Translations under genes and position numbers: made by a program
In this document: piece by piece, positions 26,105-40,250 of the stretch
How the letters are laid out: each line of letters begins with the position of its first letter
How positions within the stretch are numbered: the stretch's first letter is position 1
Source: Acidaminococcaceae bacterium
Lineage (GTDB): Bacteria; Bacillota; Negativicutes; Acidaminococcales; Acidaminococcaceae
Assembly: GCA_017405945.1 (NCBI GenBank)
Contig: JAFQZL010000013.1
Coordinates: 1 to 64,000 of the forward strand
Direction: 5' to 3'
DNA length: 64,000 nucleotides
Notes under the pieces: generated by a model
Told to the model about the DNA's origin: nothing
What the model saw: the letters and a program-made list of their open reading frames with translations, nothing else
Databases searched by the model: none

Positions 26105-26300
26105 AAACATGCGGAAGAATGCAGGGCCAAAAGGTCAGGCATGCCGAAGGAGTAGCACTCTCAGGCGTTCCGGTGAACACGAAACCGCATGCGGACACAA
26201 CTCTGGAGATACTCATTCAATTGAGAGCCGAAGGTGCAAGGGCGCAGCCCCAATCTCTCAGGCAAAAGGACAGGGTCGGGAACAGGCGGTAATTCCGCTT
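26105..26300 (+). promoter_or_regulatory. Tandem glycine riboswitch (two aptamers)
   Basis: Two glycine aptamers in a row. The conserved core GCCGAAGG appears at 26143-26150 and 26227-26234. The matching CTCTCAGGC appears at 26158-26166 and 26255-26263; the second continues as the hallmark AAAAGGACAG. The first aptamer is the more compact. An intrinsic terminator follows at 26344, before a Na+:alanine/glycine symporter. Glycine thus probably tunes transcription of its own carrier. The sign of control cannot be read with certainty. Confidence 0.9.
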
Positions 26301-26343
26301 GCGCAGTAATACGTTATATAAAGTGTTACATACAATGATATTG

Positions 26344-26384
26344 ACCGGCCTGGAGGGAATGGATTTCCGGAGGCCGGTTTTAAT
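26344..26384 (+). terminator. Riboswitch expression-platform terminator
   Basis: ACCGGCCT pairs with AGGCCGGT and is followed by TTTAATTT. It lies 44 bases after the second aptamer and about 150 bases before the symporter start, as expected for a conditional terminator. Confidence 0.8.
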
Positions 26385-26537
26385 TTACGGTTTCAGTATC
26401 AGGAGGTCCAAATGGGGGAATTCAGGATCCGGGGTGATACAGGATAATACAGCAGTAACCCCGAGGTAGGCGCTACGCCAGATCTGGCAGTGACCGGTAT
26501 GAGGTCCGGTAATTATAAAAAGGAAGAAGGAATTTTT

Positions 26538-27962
26538 ATGGATTGGAAAGCTATTAATGCAACTGTAGACGCAATAGACAGTTTTGTTTGGGGTCCGGCG
26601 ATGCTGGTCCTGCTGGTAGGTACCGGCATATACCTGACTTTTAAGCTGAATTTCCGTACCTGGAGGAACCTGCCCTACGCCCTGAAGAGCGTGCTGGGCA
26701 AAGATGCCCGCACCACGAAACGCGGGCACGGCGATGTTTCCCCGTTTTCAACCCTGATGACGGCGCTGGCCGCTACCATCGGTACCGGCAACATCGTCGG
26801 CGTGGCTACGGCCATGTTCTCCGGCGGCCCCGGCGCTCTGGTCTGGATGTGGATCTCCGCCTGCTTCGGTCTCACCAGCAAGTTCGCAGAATGTATGCTG
26901 GCGGTTAAATACCGTGAAGTAAACTCCAAAGGTGAAATGGCCGGCGGCCCTATGTTTACCATGAAGAATGCCCTGAAAAATAAATCCCTGGGTAAAACTC
27001 TCGGTTTCCTGTTTGCCCTGTTCACAGTGCTGGCCTCCTTCGGTATCGGCAATCTGACCCAGGCGAACTCCATTTCTTCTGCCCTGGAGCAGACTTTTGA
27101 AATTCCTATTGCGGTAACCGGTGTCGGCCTGACAATTCTGTCTCTGATTATTATCTTAGGCGGCATCCAGACCATTGCCAAGGTTTCTTCCGTGCTGGTT
27201 CCTTCTATGGCAGTTCTGTATGTAATTGCCGGTCTGGCCGGTATTTTGGGTAATCTCAGCGCCATTCCCCACGGTCTGTACCAGATTTTTGTTATGGCCT
27301 TCAGTCCGGATGCTGTAGGCGGTGGCGTACTGGGCACGATTACCGTCAGCGTTATGAATGCGGTCCGCTTCGGCGTAGCGCGCGGCTGCTTCTCCAACGA
27401 AGCCGGCATGGGCTCCGCAGCTATTACTGCAGCGGCGGCTCATACAGACGATCCTGTCCGCCAGGGTTACATCAATATGACCGGTACGTTCTTTGACACC
27501 ATTGTTGTCTGCTCCATCACCGGTCTGGTCATCGCTTCCTCCGGCGTATTGGGCGCCACGGCTGCCGATGGCACCCCGCTGAAAGGTATCGCCCTTACCA
27601 TCGCCGCATTTGAACGGTTCGTAGGCCCTGCAGGCGCATATATCGTTTCCATCGGCATCCTGCTGTTTGCGTACTCCACGATTCTCGGTTGGGAATATCA
27701 CGGTGAGAAAGCATTCGAATATCTGGTAGGCGATCATAAATTAAACATCATCTACCGCGTGCTGTTCTCCCTGACCGCTTATATAGGCGCAACCCAGACC
27801 CTGGAGCTGGTGTGGAACCTGGCCGACATTTTCAACGCCCTGATGGCGATCCCCAACTTAATCTGTATGATTATGCTGGCTGACGTTCTGAAGTCCGAAG
27901 CGGAACGGTTCCAACCGATCCTGGAAGCGGAAGAAGCAGCTAAGGCTGCTGCGGAAGACTGA
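26538..27962 (+). CDS. Sodium:alanine/glycine symporter (AGCS family)
   Basis: A 474-residue, roughly 11-helix carrier that imports alanine or glycine with Na+. Family landmarks are TALAATIGTGNIVGVATAMFSGGPGALVWMW in the first half (only part is needed to see it), the SNEAGMGSAAI segment, and GWEYHGEKAFEYL near the end. The start at 26538 has AAGGA before it; the earlier ATGs at 26490 and 26499 are not preceded by one. Codon choice is strongly biased (CTG, GGC, ATC), which hints at high expression. The glycine riboswitch upstream supports glycine as a substrate. Confidence 0.94.
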   Translation: MDWKAINATVDAIDSFVWGPAMLVLLVGTGIYLTFKLNFRTWRNLPYALKSVLGKDARTTKRGHGDVSPFSTLMTALAATIGTGNIVGVATAMFSGGPGALVWMWISACFGLTSKFAECMLAVKYREVNSKGEMAGGPMFTMKNALKNKSLGKTLGFLFALFTVLASFGIGNLTQANSISSALEQTFEIPIAVTGVGLTILSLIIILGGIQTIAKVSSVLVPSMAVLYVIAGLAGILGNLSAIPHGLYQIFVMAFSPDAVGGGVLGTITVSVMNAVRFGVARGCFSNEAGMGSAAITAAAAHTDDPVRQGYINMTGTFFDTIVVCSITGLVIASSGVLGATAADGTPLKGIALTIAAFERFVGPAGAYIVSIGILLFAYSTILGWEYHGEKAFEYLVGDHKLNIIYRVLFSLTAYIGATQTLELVWNLADIFNALMAIPNLICMIMLADVLKSEAERFQPILEAEEAAKAAAED

Positions 27963-28003
27963 TTAATTCCGGATTCAGGCAAATTTTTATTAAATGCAAG
28001 GAG

Positions 28004-28035
28004 GAGACAGAGGCTTTGGCTTCTGTCTCTTTTTT
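28004..28035 (+). terminator. Terminator after the symporter gene
   Basis: GAGACAGAGGC pairs with GCTTCTGTCTC around TTTG, followed by TTTTTTA. Confidence 0.88.
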
Positions 28036-28127
28036 ATATTTTGTACGCGTTATGTTTATGGTATAATGTTTTAGCACCCGGCTATTCCGAATTAAGATCA
28101 GGTAAACAGTACGCTAAAGGAGTATGA

Positions 28128-28622
28128 GTGTCCATGAATCATAAGGCGTCTTCTTTTTTGGTTGCGCAAGGGGCGATGATCGCAGCGGCATATGTGGTGC
28201 TGACAGTTGCTTTTGCACCGCTTTCCTTTAAGGAAATCCAGGTCAGGATATCAGAATCCCTGACAATACTGCCCGTGTTCACTCCGGCAGCGGTTCCGGG
28301 ACTTGCTGTCGGGTGCCTGCTTGCTAATATTTTAGGAGGAGCGGTGCTTGCTGACATTATATTCGGTTCACTGGCCACATTGATCGGGGCGGCGGGGACC
28401 AGGATGTTGCGTGACAGAAACCCTTTTCTGGCTGTTATCCCCCCGATTGTCGCCAATATGCTTATTGTTCCCTTCGTGCTTCGTTATGCCTATGGCGTAC
28501 CGTTGCCAATCCCACTGCTGATGGGGACCATTGGCATCGGGGAAACGGTATCCTGCGGAATTTTGGGATTACTGCTTTATAAAGCTTTGTACGCGCATCG
28601 AAAGAGCATTTTCAAAGAATAA
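28128..28622 (+). CDS. queT: QueT-family transporter (ECF S-type protein)
   Basis: A 164-residue, five- to six-helix membrane protein. The segments FAPLSFKEIQVRISESLTILP and PGLAVGCLLANILGG are those of QueT, the S component predicted to import queuosine precursors and driven by a shared ECF module. A GTG at 28128 with AGGAG five bases upstream is the likely start; an ATG at 28134 is possible. A promoter candidate (TTGTAC, then TATAAT near 28061) precedes it. I see no preQ1 aptamer in the short leader. Confidence 0.85.
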   Translation: MSMNHKASSFLVAQGAMIAAAYVVLTVAFAPLSFKEIQVRISESLTILPVFTPAAVPGLAVGCLLANILGGAVLADIIFGSLATLIGAAGTRMLRDRNPFLAVIPPIVANMLIVPFVLRYAYGVPLPIPLLMGTIGIGETVSCGILGLLLYKALYAHRKSIFKE

Positions 28623-28663
28623 ATAATCATAAACTTTTGGGTTTTATAGATTTTGGAGGACTG

Positions 28664-33760
<5,097 letters not shown>

Positions 33761-33804
33761 GTTATAATATTTGTAAGTGTCTTTTCCATATATATAAATT
33801 GTGA

Positions 33805-33810
33805 TATAAT
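33805..33810 (+). promoter_or_regulatory. -10 box of the gatCAB promoter
   Basis: TATAAT in an A/T-rich setting. A matching TTTTCC-like -35 box lies about 17 bases upstream. A start near 33817 would place the structured leader at 33834 at the very 5' end of the gatCAB mRNA. Confidence 0.55.
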
Positions 33811-33833
33811 ATTATGTACGTTTTTTCAGGCAC

Positions 33834-33914
33834 AAGGGAACGCTGTTTCGCAACAGGTATGTGTTTGCAGGGAAACCGGCGTTAGTCGGTTCTTTGCCAA
33901 AATGGCGTTTCCTT
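33834..33914 (+). ncRNA. Candidate three-way-junction leader RNA before gatCAB
   Basis: Hand folding gives a closing 10-bp stem AAGGGAACGC (33834-33843) with GCGTTTCCTT (33905-33914), containing one G-U. It encloses a hairpin CTGTT-TCGC-AACAG (33843-33856). It also encloses a longer stem (33867-33878 with 33887-33897) that has one bulge and two G-U pairs. It ends 31 bases before the gatC start. I compared it by memory with common riboswitches, T-boxes and ribozymes and found no match. The class is unknown. Confidence 0.5.
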
Positions 33915-33945
33915 AAAGCTTAATGAATAACAGGATGGTGAAAAT

Positions 33946-34233
33946 ATGAAAGTAACGGAAAAAGATGTGAAATACATCGCGGCGCTTTCCCGCCTGGAGA
34001 TTTCCGAGGCGGAAATGCCTAAGTTCACAGAGCAGTTCAACCAGATCCTCAATTATGCGGATATCCTGCAGAAGGTGGATACCACCGGTATCGAACCCAC
34101 TTTCAGCATTCTGCCTCTGTACAATGTGCTGCGGGAAGATGTGCCGCAGGAAGGCGTGGCTCATGAAGATGCGCTGAAAAACGCGCCGGCGGTACATAAT
34201 GACGGATTCAAAGTTCCGCGTGTAATCGAGTAA
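33946..34233 (+). CDS. gatC: Aspartyl/glutamyl-tRNA amidotransferase subunit C
   Basis: A 95-residue small subunit of GatCAB. It stabilises the A subunit in the complex that turns Glu-tRNA-Gln and/or Asp-tRNA-Asn into Gln-tRNA and Asn-tRNA. The start [19 protein letters not shown] and the end VPRVIE are typical. It is the first gene of gatCAB. Confidence 0.95.
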   Translation: MKVTEKDVKYIAALSRLEISEAEMPKFTEQFNQILNYADILQKVDTTGIEPTFSILPLYNVLREDVPQEGVAHEDALKNAPAVHNDGFKVPRVIE

Positions 34234-34246
34234 GGAGGCAAGGACT

Positions 34247-35719
34247 GTGAAGTTATACGAAAGCACCGTTCATGAACTGCATGAACAACTGCAGAATAAA
34301 CAGCTCAGCTCCGTTGAGCTGACCAAAGCGGTGTACGACCGCATCGATGAAGTGGAAGAAAAAATCGGCGCTTATGTGACACTGGACAAAGAAAACGCCC
34401 TGGCCCAGGCGGCCAAAGTGGATGCCATGATTGCCGCGGGTGAAACCATCAAACCGCTGGCCGGTATTCCGGGCGCCATCAAAGATAATATCAGTACCAA
34501 AGGGCTGCGCACTACCTGCTCGTCCCATATCCTGGATAATTTTATTCCGGTGTACGATGCCCATGTAATCGCCAATCTGCGCAAAGACGAAACCATTTTC
34601 CTGGGCAAGACCAACATGGACGAATTCGCCATGGGTTCCACTACGGAAACTTCTTATATGAAAAAGACCCATAACGCCTGGAACCTGGACTGCGTGCCGG
34701 GCGGTTCTTCCGGCGGCAGTGCAGCGGCTATTGCAGCCGGCGAAGCCATCTGGTCCCTGGGTTCCGATACCGGCGGATCCATCCGTCAGCCGGCATCCTT
34801 CAACGGTGTGGTCGGTATTAAGCCGACCTACGGGCGTGTTTCCCGTTACGGCTGTGTCGCGTTTGCTTCCTCTCTGGATCAGATTGGACCCATCACCCGC
34901 GACGTGACCGACGCGGCCATCGTATTGAACACCATCTGCGGCGTGGATGCCCATGACTCCACCTCCCTTCCTGTGGATGTGCCTGATTTCACAAAAGCCC
35001 TGCGGCAGGATGTAAAAGGCCTGCGCATCGGCCTGCCGAAAGAATATTTTGGTGAAGGTATCGATGCCAAAGTCAAAGAACAGATTATGCTTGCCGTGGA
35101 AAAATACAAAGAGCTGGGCGCGGAAATCGTGGAAGTTTCCCTGCCCCATACGGAATATGCCGTAATCACGTATTACATCATTGCCCCGGCAGAAGCATCT
35201 GCTAATCTGGCCCGTTATGACGGCGTGCGTTACGGCTATCGCAACAAAGAGGCCAAGAGCGCGCCGGAAATGACGAAACTGAGCCGTACGGAAGGCTTTG
35301 GCAGCGAAGTAAAACGCCGCATCATGCTGGGCACGTATGTGCTGAGCTCCGGTTATTATGATGCGTATTATAAGAAAGCCATGCAGGTTCGTACCCTGAT
35401 TCGTAAAGACTTTGACGAAGCGTTCCGGAAAGTGGACGTGCTGCTGACGCCTACTTCTCCGGTGGTAGCCTATCCCATGGATGGCAAAATCGCTATGGAT
35501 CCCCTGGCAATCTACATGCTGGACGTAACCACGATTCCGGTGAACATGGCCGGTCTGCCTGGTATTTCCATTCCCTGCGGCTTTACGGACGGGATGCCGG
35601 TTGGCCTGCAGCTGATCGGCAAGGCGCTGGACGAAGAAACCCTGCTGCGGGCGGCTTACACTTTTGAGCAGGCGACAGATTTTCATAAAGCGGCAGCGCC
35701 TTTGGGAGGTAACAAATAA
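34247..35719 (+). CDS. gatA: Aspartyl/glutamyl-tRNA amidotransferase subunit A
   Basis: A 490-residue amidase that frees ammonia from glutamine for the GatB active site. The Ser-cisSer-Lys triad lies in GAIKDNI (Lys about 80) and in [10 protein letters not shown] with [11 protein letters not shown]. It starts at a GTG with AAGGAGG upstream and overlaps gatB by one base. Confidence 0.96.
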   Translation: MKLYESTVHELHEQLQNKQLSSVELTKAVYDRIDEVEEKIGAYVTLDKENALAQAAKVDAMIAAGETIKPLAGIPGAIKDNISTKGLRTTCSSHILDNFIPVYDAHVIANLRKDETIFLGKTNMDEFAMGSTTETSYMKKTHNAWNLDCVPGGSSGGSAAAIAAGEAIWSLGSDTGGSIRQPASFNGVVGIKPTYGRVSRYGCVAFASSLDQIGPITRDVTDAAIVLNTICGVDAHDSTSLPVDVPDFTKALRQDVKGLRIGLPKEYFGEGIDAKVKEQIMLAVEKYKELGAEIVEVSLPHTEYAVITYYIIAPAEASANLARYDGVRYGYRNKEAKSAPEMTKLSRTEGFGSEVKRRIMLGTYVLSSGYYDAYYKKAMQVRTLIRKDFDEAFRKVDVLLTPTSPVVAYPMDGKIAMDPLAIYMLDVTTIPVNMAGLPGISIPCGFTDGMPVGLQLIGKALDEETLLRAAYTFEQATDFHKAAAPLGGNK

Positions 35720-37164
35720 TGAAAAATTATATTACTGTCATCGGTCTGGAAGTCCATGCCGAACTGAAAACAAAAACCAAAGCATTCTGCTCCTGCTCCA
35801 CGGAATTCGGTGCGGAACCCAATACTCATGTCTGCCCGGTCTGCCTGGGTATGCCCGGCGCGCTGCCGGTGCTGAACAAACGGGTGGTTGAATTTGCGAT
35901 CCGTGCCGGTCTGGCCCTGAACTGCGACATTCAGAAATTCAATAAGATGGACCGTAAGAATTACTTCTATCCCGACCTGGCGAAGAATTACCAGATTTCC
36001 CAGTGGGACGAACCTATCTGCCTGGGCGGTCACATCGATATCCGTGTCAACGGTGAGAAAAAACGCATCGGCATTACCCGTATCCATATGGAAGAAGATG
36101 CAGGCAAGCTGGTGCATAGCGGCCTGACCATCAGCACGTCTGATTATTCTGCAGTTGATTATAATCGCGCCGGCGTACCCCTGATTGAAATTGTATCCGA
36201 GCCGGATATGCGCAGCGCTGCGGAAGCCCGTGCGTATATGGAACAGCTGAAAGCCATTCTGGAATACACGGACGTCTGCGACTGCAAAATGCAGGAAGGC
36301 AGTCTCCGCTGCGATGCCAATATTTCCGTTATGCCGGAAGGCACTACGGAATTCGGCACCCGCGCCGAAATCAAGAACCTGAACTCCTTCCGTGCACTGG
36401 AACGGGCTATCGAATATGAAGTGGAACGCCAGATCGAAATCGTTGAAGATGGCGGACACGTAGTGCAGGAAACCCGTACCTGGGACGACGCTAACGGCGT
36501 GACCCTGTCCATGCGTTCTAAGGAAGAAGCCCACGACTACCGTTACTTCCCGGAACCGGACCTGGTGCCGGTCAATCTGGATCAGGCCTGGATCGACGAG
36601 ATTAAGGCGACCTTGCCGGAACTGCCCTCTGCCCGTAAGGAACGGCTGCTGGCGGAAGATGTTCCGGAAGACAACGCGGATATCATCGTGGCCAGCAAAA
36701 AGGTGGCGGATTATTTTGACGCAGGTACCAAAGCCACGAAGAACCTGAAAGCCCTGTCCAACTGGCTGATCGGAGATGTCGCCGGCTATCTGAACGCGGA
36801 AGGTATTGAAATCGACGATCCGGAATTCAGGATTACACCGGATCATCTGGGTGAGTTGGTGAACCTGATTGATAAAGGTGTGCTGTCCAGCAAACTGGCC
36901 AAGCAGGTCTTTGCGGAGATGCTGAAAGAGAACGAGGCACCGGAAGCACTGGTGAAGAAGCTGGGGCTGGAACAGGTCAGCGACGCAGGCGAACTGGGTA
37001 AATTGGTAGACGAAGTAATTGCTGCCAATCCTCAGTCCATTGCGGACTTCAAGGCCGGCAAGAAAAAGGCCCTCGGCTTCCTGGTGGGACAAATCATGAA
37101 AGCTACCCACGGAAAAGCAAATCCGGGCATGGTCAACAAGATGCTGATGGAAAAACTGCAATAA
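35719..37164 (+). CDS. gatB: Aspartyl/glutamyl-tRNA amidotransferase subunit B
   Basis: A 481-residue subunit that phosphorylates and amidates the misacylated tRNA. The motifs [20 protein letters not shown] and [13 protein letters not shown] mark the cradle domain. The C-terminal YqeY-like tail domain (about 330-481) binds tRNA. It ends the operon; a terminator follows at 37215. Confidence 0.97.
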   Translation: MKNYITVIGLEVHAELKTKTKAFCSCSTEFGAEPNTHVCPVCLGMPGALPVLNKRVVEFAIRAGLALNCDIQKFNKMDRKNYFYPDLAKNYQISQWDEPICLGGHIDIRVNGEKKRIGITRIHMEEDAGKLVHSGLTISTSDYSAVDYNRAGVPLIEIVSEPDMRSAAEARAYMEQLKAILEYTDVCDCKMQEGSLRCDANISVMPEGTTEFGTRAEIKNLNSFRALERAIEYEVERQIEIVEDGGHVVQETRTWDDANGVTLSMRSKEEAHDYRYFPEPDLVPVNLDQAWIDEIKATLPELPSARKERLLAEDVPEDNADIIVASKKVADYFDAGTKATKNLKALSNWLIGDVAGYLNAEGIEIDDPEFRITPDHLGELVNLIDKGVLSSKLAKQVFAEMLKENEAPEALVKKLGLEQVSDAGELGKLVDEVIAANPQSIADFKAGKKKALGFLVGQIMKATHGKANPGMVNKMLMEKLQ

Positions 37165-37214
37165 AAATCATCTGAATTTAGTAATAACAGCATTTCTGTA
37201 GTTGGTTACGGACA

Positions 37215-37257
37215 CAGGCGCGGTTTGCAAATTTAATGCAGACTGCGCTGTTTTTTT
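37215..37257 (+). terminator. Terminator after gatCAB
   Basis: An imperfect stem CAGGCGCGGTTTGCA/TGCAGACTGCGCTG with an A/T loop, followed by seven Ts. Confidence 0.8.
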
Positions 37258-37275
37258 GACAGGGGGATTTGAGCA

Positions 37276-37728
37276 TTGACCGGTGTATCACACAGCATTG
37301 TCACATTCGCAACGTTGTTTGTGGCGACACATAACGTATTCATTTCCGGAAGCGCGATGCTCGGCAGCCTGTTCCCTGACAAGTCGGAGGGATTGTTCTG
37401 GCAGTCCTCCCATCGTTCCTATTCTCACTGGTTCGTGCTGTATGTGGCTGCGCTGGCGTTATTCTGGACGCCGGAGGTGCTTTCTGTAACGGGAATACAG
37501 ATGTGGCAAACGGGAATCCTGCATATGAGCCGCATGTTTTTGTTCTGGTTCTCCGCCGGGGCACTGCTCCATATACTGGAAGATGCAATCTGCGGGCCGG
37601 TTCCGTTTCTGTATCCGGATAAACGGATAACGGTGCTGCCCCGTCTGTTTAAGACAGGTTCTGTTGGGGAATGTCTCTTCGTTATAGCATATTGCGCGAT
37701 TCTGTATCTGGCTGCAGGGAAATGGTAA
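37276..37728 (+). CDS. YdjM-like membrane-bound metal-dependent hydrolase family protein
   Basis: A 150-residue membrane protein with about four hydrophobic segments and the conserved polar residues of the YdjM/DUF457 family: SHSIVT near the N-terminus, SHRSYSHW, and HILEDAICG. These His and Asp residues could bind metal. The biochemical role is unknown. It starts at a TTG with GGGGG upstream; no ATG start fits. Confidence 0.75.
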   Translation: MTGVSHSIVTFATLFVATHNVFISGSAMLGSLFPDKSEGLFWQSSHRSYSHWFVLYVAALALFWTPEVLSVTGIQMWQTGILHMSRMFLFWFSAGALLHILEDAICGPVPFLYPDKRITVLPRLFKTGSVGECLFVIAYCAILYLAAGKW

Positions 37729-37816
37729 GTCAGATAGCGGACAGCGGAGCAGGGAGCAGCAGTGAAAACGAAAAGGGAAACAGGCTTGGCGGAAAAGAGT
37801 TAAGGGGGAAACAAGT

Positions 37817-38593
37817 ATGAGAGATATTGACGATCAGGAATGGAAAGTGTATGTAACAAAATGCACAACCGGGGAATGGCCGGTTCCACCCGGTTTTGTC
37901 AGTGACAAGAATAACTGGCTGTGCCGTGCTATTGTAGGCCGGGTGCTGTACTTTATTAAGGATGTGGAAGGTGCCCTGACGGTGTTAAGCACCTTCATCA
38001 ACGATGTAGAGCCAGATTTGAACGATCATCCGGATCAGGGGATGTGCGAAGCGGAGCATTTTGTACTGAGCCTGCGTGATATTTCGGAAATCATCTGGAA
38101 GCTGACAAAAAACGGCGACGCATCTCTGCAGTATCTGGACAGGGCGTTTAAAATCTGCCGGAAATTTCCTTACCGTTTTCATACGGAAGCTCGCGGTGAT
38201 ATCTGGTACCGGCGGCTGAACGTTCTGGCGGAAAGCGGAAAATTGGAACAAGCTGTCGCTGATGCTGAAGAGATGGTGAAAAATGAAAAACTGGAGTCCC
38301 ATGCGCCGCAGCCCATCATCCCCGACCCACTGTACGATACGGTAAATCCGTATATTTTCTACAGCCTTCGTTTTCTGGCGGAGCAGAAGCATAAAGAAGG
38401 AAAATCGGCAGAAGCCTGTGCCCTGTTTGCGGAAGCCTACAACTATTTCCCGCTGTCGGCGGCAGGCATCCGTGACGTGAACAAGGCGAAGGGAACAAAA
38501 GAAGTGGAAGAACAGTACAAAGCCTGGATTTTCTGTACGACTTACCAATATTTGCCTTGGGAGAAACAGCCGATTGTGAAGTTACGGGACTGA
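37817..38593 (+). CDS. Predicted soluble helical repeat (TPR-like) protein, unknown function
   Basis: A 258-residue protein with no signal peptide or membrane segment. The spacing of Ala, Leu and Tyr in helices such as LEQAVADAEEMVKNEK and AEACALFAEAYNYFPLS suggests tetratricopeptide-like helical pairs. I do not recognise the family. GGGGG lies before the ATG, and it is followed 14 bases later by the RocB-like gene, so the two probably share a transcript. Confidence 0.6.
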   Translation: MRDIDDQEWKVYVTKCTTGEWPVPPGFVSDKNNWLCRAIVGRVLYFIKDVEGALTVLSTFINDVEPDLNDHPDQGMCEAEHFVLSLRDISEIIWKLTKNGDASLQYLDRAFKICRKFPYRFHTEARGDIWYRRLNVLAESGKLEQAVADAEEMVKNEKLESHAPQPIIPDPLYDTVNPYIFYSLRFLAEQKHKEGKSAEACALFAEAYNYFPLSAAGIRDVNKAKGTKEVEEQYKAWIFCTTYQYLPWEKQPIVKLRD

Positions 38594-38607
38594 GATGATT
38601 CGGGATT

Positions 38608-40203
38608 ATGAAAGATAAAATTATTGAAATTTTACAGGGCCTGATGGCTTGCGCTTCGGTTACCAATACAGAAAAAGAGATTGCTGCGGAACAATGGATG
38701 CTGGATTTTTTCCGGAAGCAGCCATATTTTAAGAAATATCCGGAATTATGCGGTTCGTTCCCGGTTCCGGGGGACGTGTTGAACCGCAGTGTTGTCTGGG
38801 CACTGGTGATACCATCGGGCGTTTGCGAAAAATTGAAGAACGAAAATTTGCCGGCAGTAGTTTTCATGGGGCATCACGATGTAGTTTCTGCAGACGTTTA
38901 TGGTGAGGCAGCTCCGTGGGCATTTGATCTGGATGAAATCGCCTCCCATTTGAACGCAGAAACACTTTCTGCAGAAGCCTATACGGACCTGCTTTCCGGA
39001 GAGTGGCTGTTTGGCAGGGGAAGCTGCGATATGCTGGGAGGAACTGCCGTTCAGATGGCGTTGCTTGCGGAACAGGCTGAAGCCGCATTGCACAATGCAG
39101 GGGAAACGAATGAAGGACAGGGCGCGCTGCTGTTTATTTCCGTACCTGACGAAGAATCGTTTTCTGTTGGTATGCGGGGTTCCCTGCCGTTGCTGGAACA
39201 ACTGAAAGACCGGTATCATTTGGATTACTGTTTAGCGGTTTGTTCGGAGCCTAATCAGAAACTGCCCGACGGAAAGACGCAAGTAGTTTATTCCGGCAGT
39301 ATCGGCAAGTTGCTGCCGGTTATACTGGTGCAGGGCAAACTGGTACAGGTAGGGAGTTACCGGGAAGGTGTCAATCCGGTAGGTATCCTGTCCCGTATTG
39401 TAGCGGCGACTGAAGGTGATGAGACCTTTGCGGAAACCTGCGGAAATGAAGTTTCGGTACCGCCGGCGTGGATGTATACCCGGGATTTGAAAGAGGGGTA
39501 TGATTTTTCGCTTCCGAAACGTGCGGCAGGGTATTGCAACGTACTCACGTTCCGGAAAACCCCTGCCCAGGTGATGGCCTATTTCCTGGGGAAGATTAAA
39601 GGGGCTGTAGCGGACACGGGCCATTCAGTTACAGTGATGACGTGGGTGACCTTATGGCAACAGGCAAAGCAGCACAGCGGCTTTAAAGAATTCTGGAAGG
39701 AAACGGAACGGAAGAAAAAAATGCTGTTGCAGAAAGAACATAAAACATTTCCCGAGGTTACCTTGTGGATGATGCAGCAGACGCTGGATTTCCTGAACTT
39801 TGATAAACCGGTGGTTTTATTTGGCTTTGCCCCGCCGTATTATCCCTCGGTACGTAGTGAAGATATGAGAAGCGCTGAAAGATTTGAAATTTATAAAAAA
39901 GCCTTGTCTGCTTTGCAGGATATGGAAATGAAAACCTATTTCCCGGGAGTGTCTGACTGTAGTTATTGCGGGCTTTCCGATAACGCGCAAAGCCCTGTGT
40001 ACCAGGCTAATACGCCGTTGTGGGGAACGGATTACCGGTTTGATATGGAGGCGCTGGCGAGACTACGGATTCCGTTCTTTTTATTTGGTCCCTGGGGTAA
40101 GGATTTGCATCAGATTGGGGAACGGGTCAACCGGCACAGCCTGACGGAAGAATATCCGGGGGTTTTACGCAAACTGCTGCAATGCGTATGGTTATCGGAA
40201 TAA
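38608..40203 (+). CDS. RocB-like M20 family peptidase
   Basis: A 531-residue M20-type protein with the arrangement of RocB, found with arginine degradation genes in Bacillus. The metal-site motifs are GHHDVVSAD (His and Asp), GRGSCDMLGG (bridging Asp) and VPDEES (catalytic Glu). The substrate is unknown; a small peptide or N-acyl amino acid is likely. It begins 14 bases after the TPR-like gene. Confidence 0.82.
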   Translation: MKDKIIEILQGLMACASVTNTEKEIAAEQWMLDFFRKQPYFKKYPELCGSFPVPGDVLNRSVVWALVIPSGVCEKLKNENLPAVVFMGHHDVVSADVYGEAAPWAFDLDEIASHLNAETLSAEAYTDLLSGEWLFGRGSCDMLGGTAVQMALLAEQAEAALHNAGETNEGQGALLFISVPDEESFSVGMRGSLPLLEQLKDRYHLDYCLAVCSEPNQKLPDGKTQVVYSGSIGKLLPVILVQGKLVQVGSYREGVNPVGILSRIVAATEGDETFAETCGNEVSVPPAWMYTRDLKEGYDFSLPKRAAGYCNVLTFRKTPAQVMAYFLGKIKGAVADTGHSVTVMTWVTLWQQAKQHSGFKEFWKETERKKKMLLQKEHKTFPEVTLWMMQQTLDFLNFDKPVVLFGFAPPYYPSVRSEDMRSAERFEIYKKALSALQDMEMKTYFPGVSDCSYCGLSDNAQSPVYQANTPLWGTDYRFDMEALARLRIPFFLFGPWGKDLHQIGERVNRHSLTEEYPGVLRKLLQCVWLSE

Positions 40204-40250
40204 AAAAGTGTTATAATTTATAATAAAGTAAAATATTGAGGGGGAAACGT

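Noticed and set aside
26098-26309. Two short plus-strand frames
   Set aside because: They lie wholly inside the tandem glycine riboswitch, whose conserved bases explain the sequence.
27965-28127. Search for a preQ1 riboswitch before the QueT-like gene
   Set aside because: The leader holds a terminator for the upstream gene and a promoter, but no preQ1 consensus that I can find.
34253-37161. Two long open frames antisense to gatA and gatB
   Set aside because: gatA and gatB are certain. Open antisense frames follow from their biased codon use; no motif or ribosome site is present.
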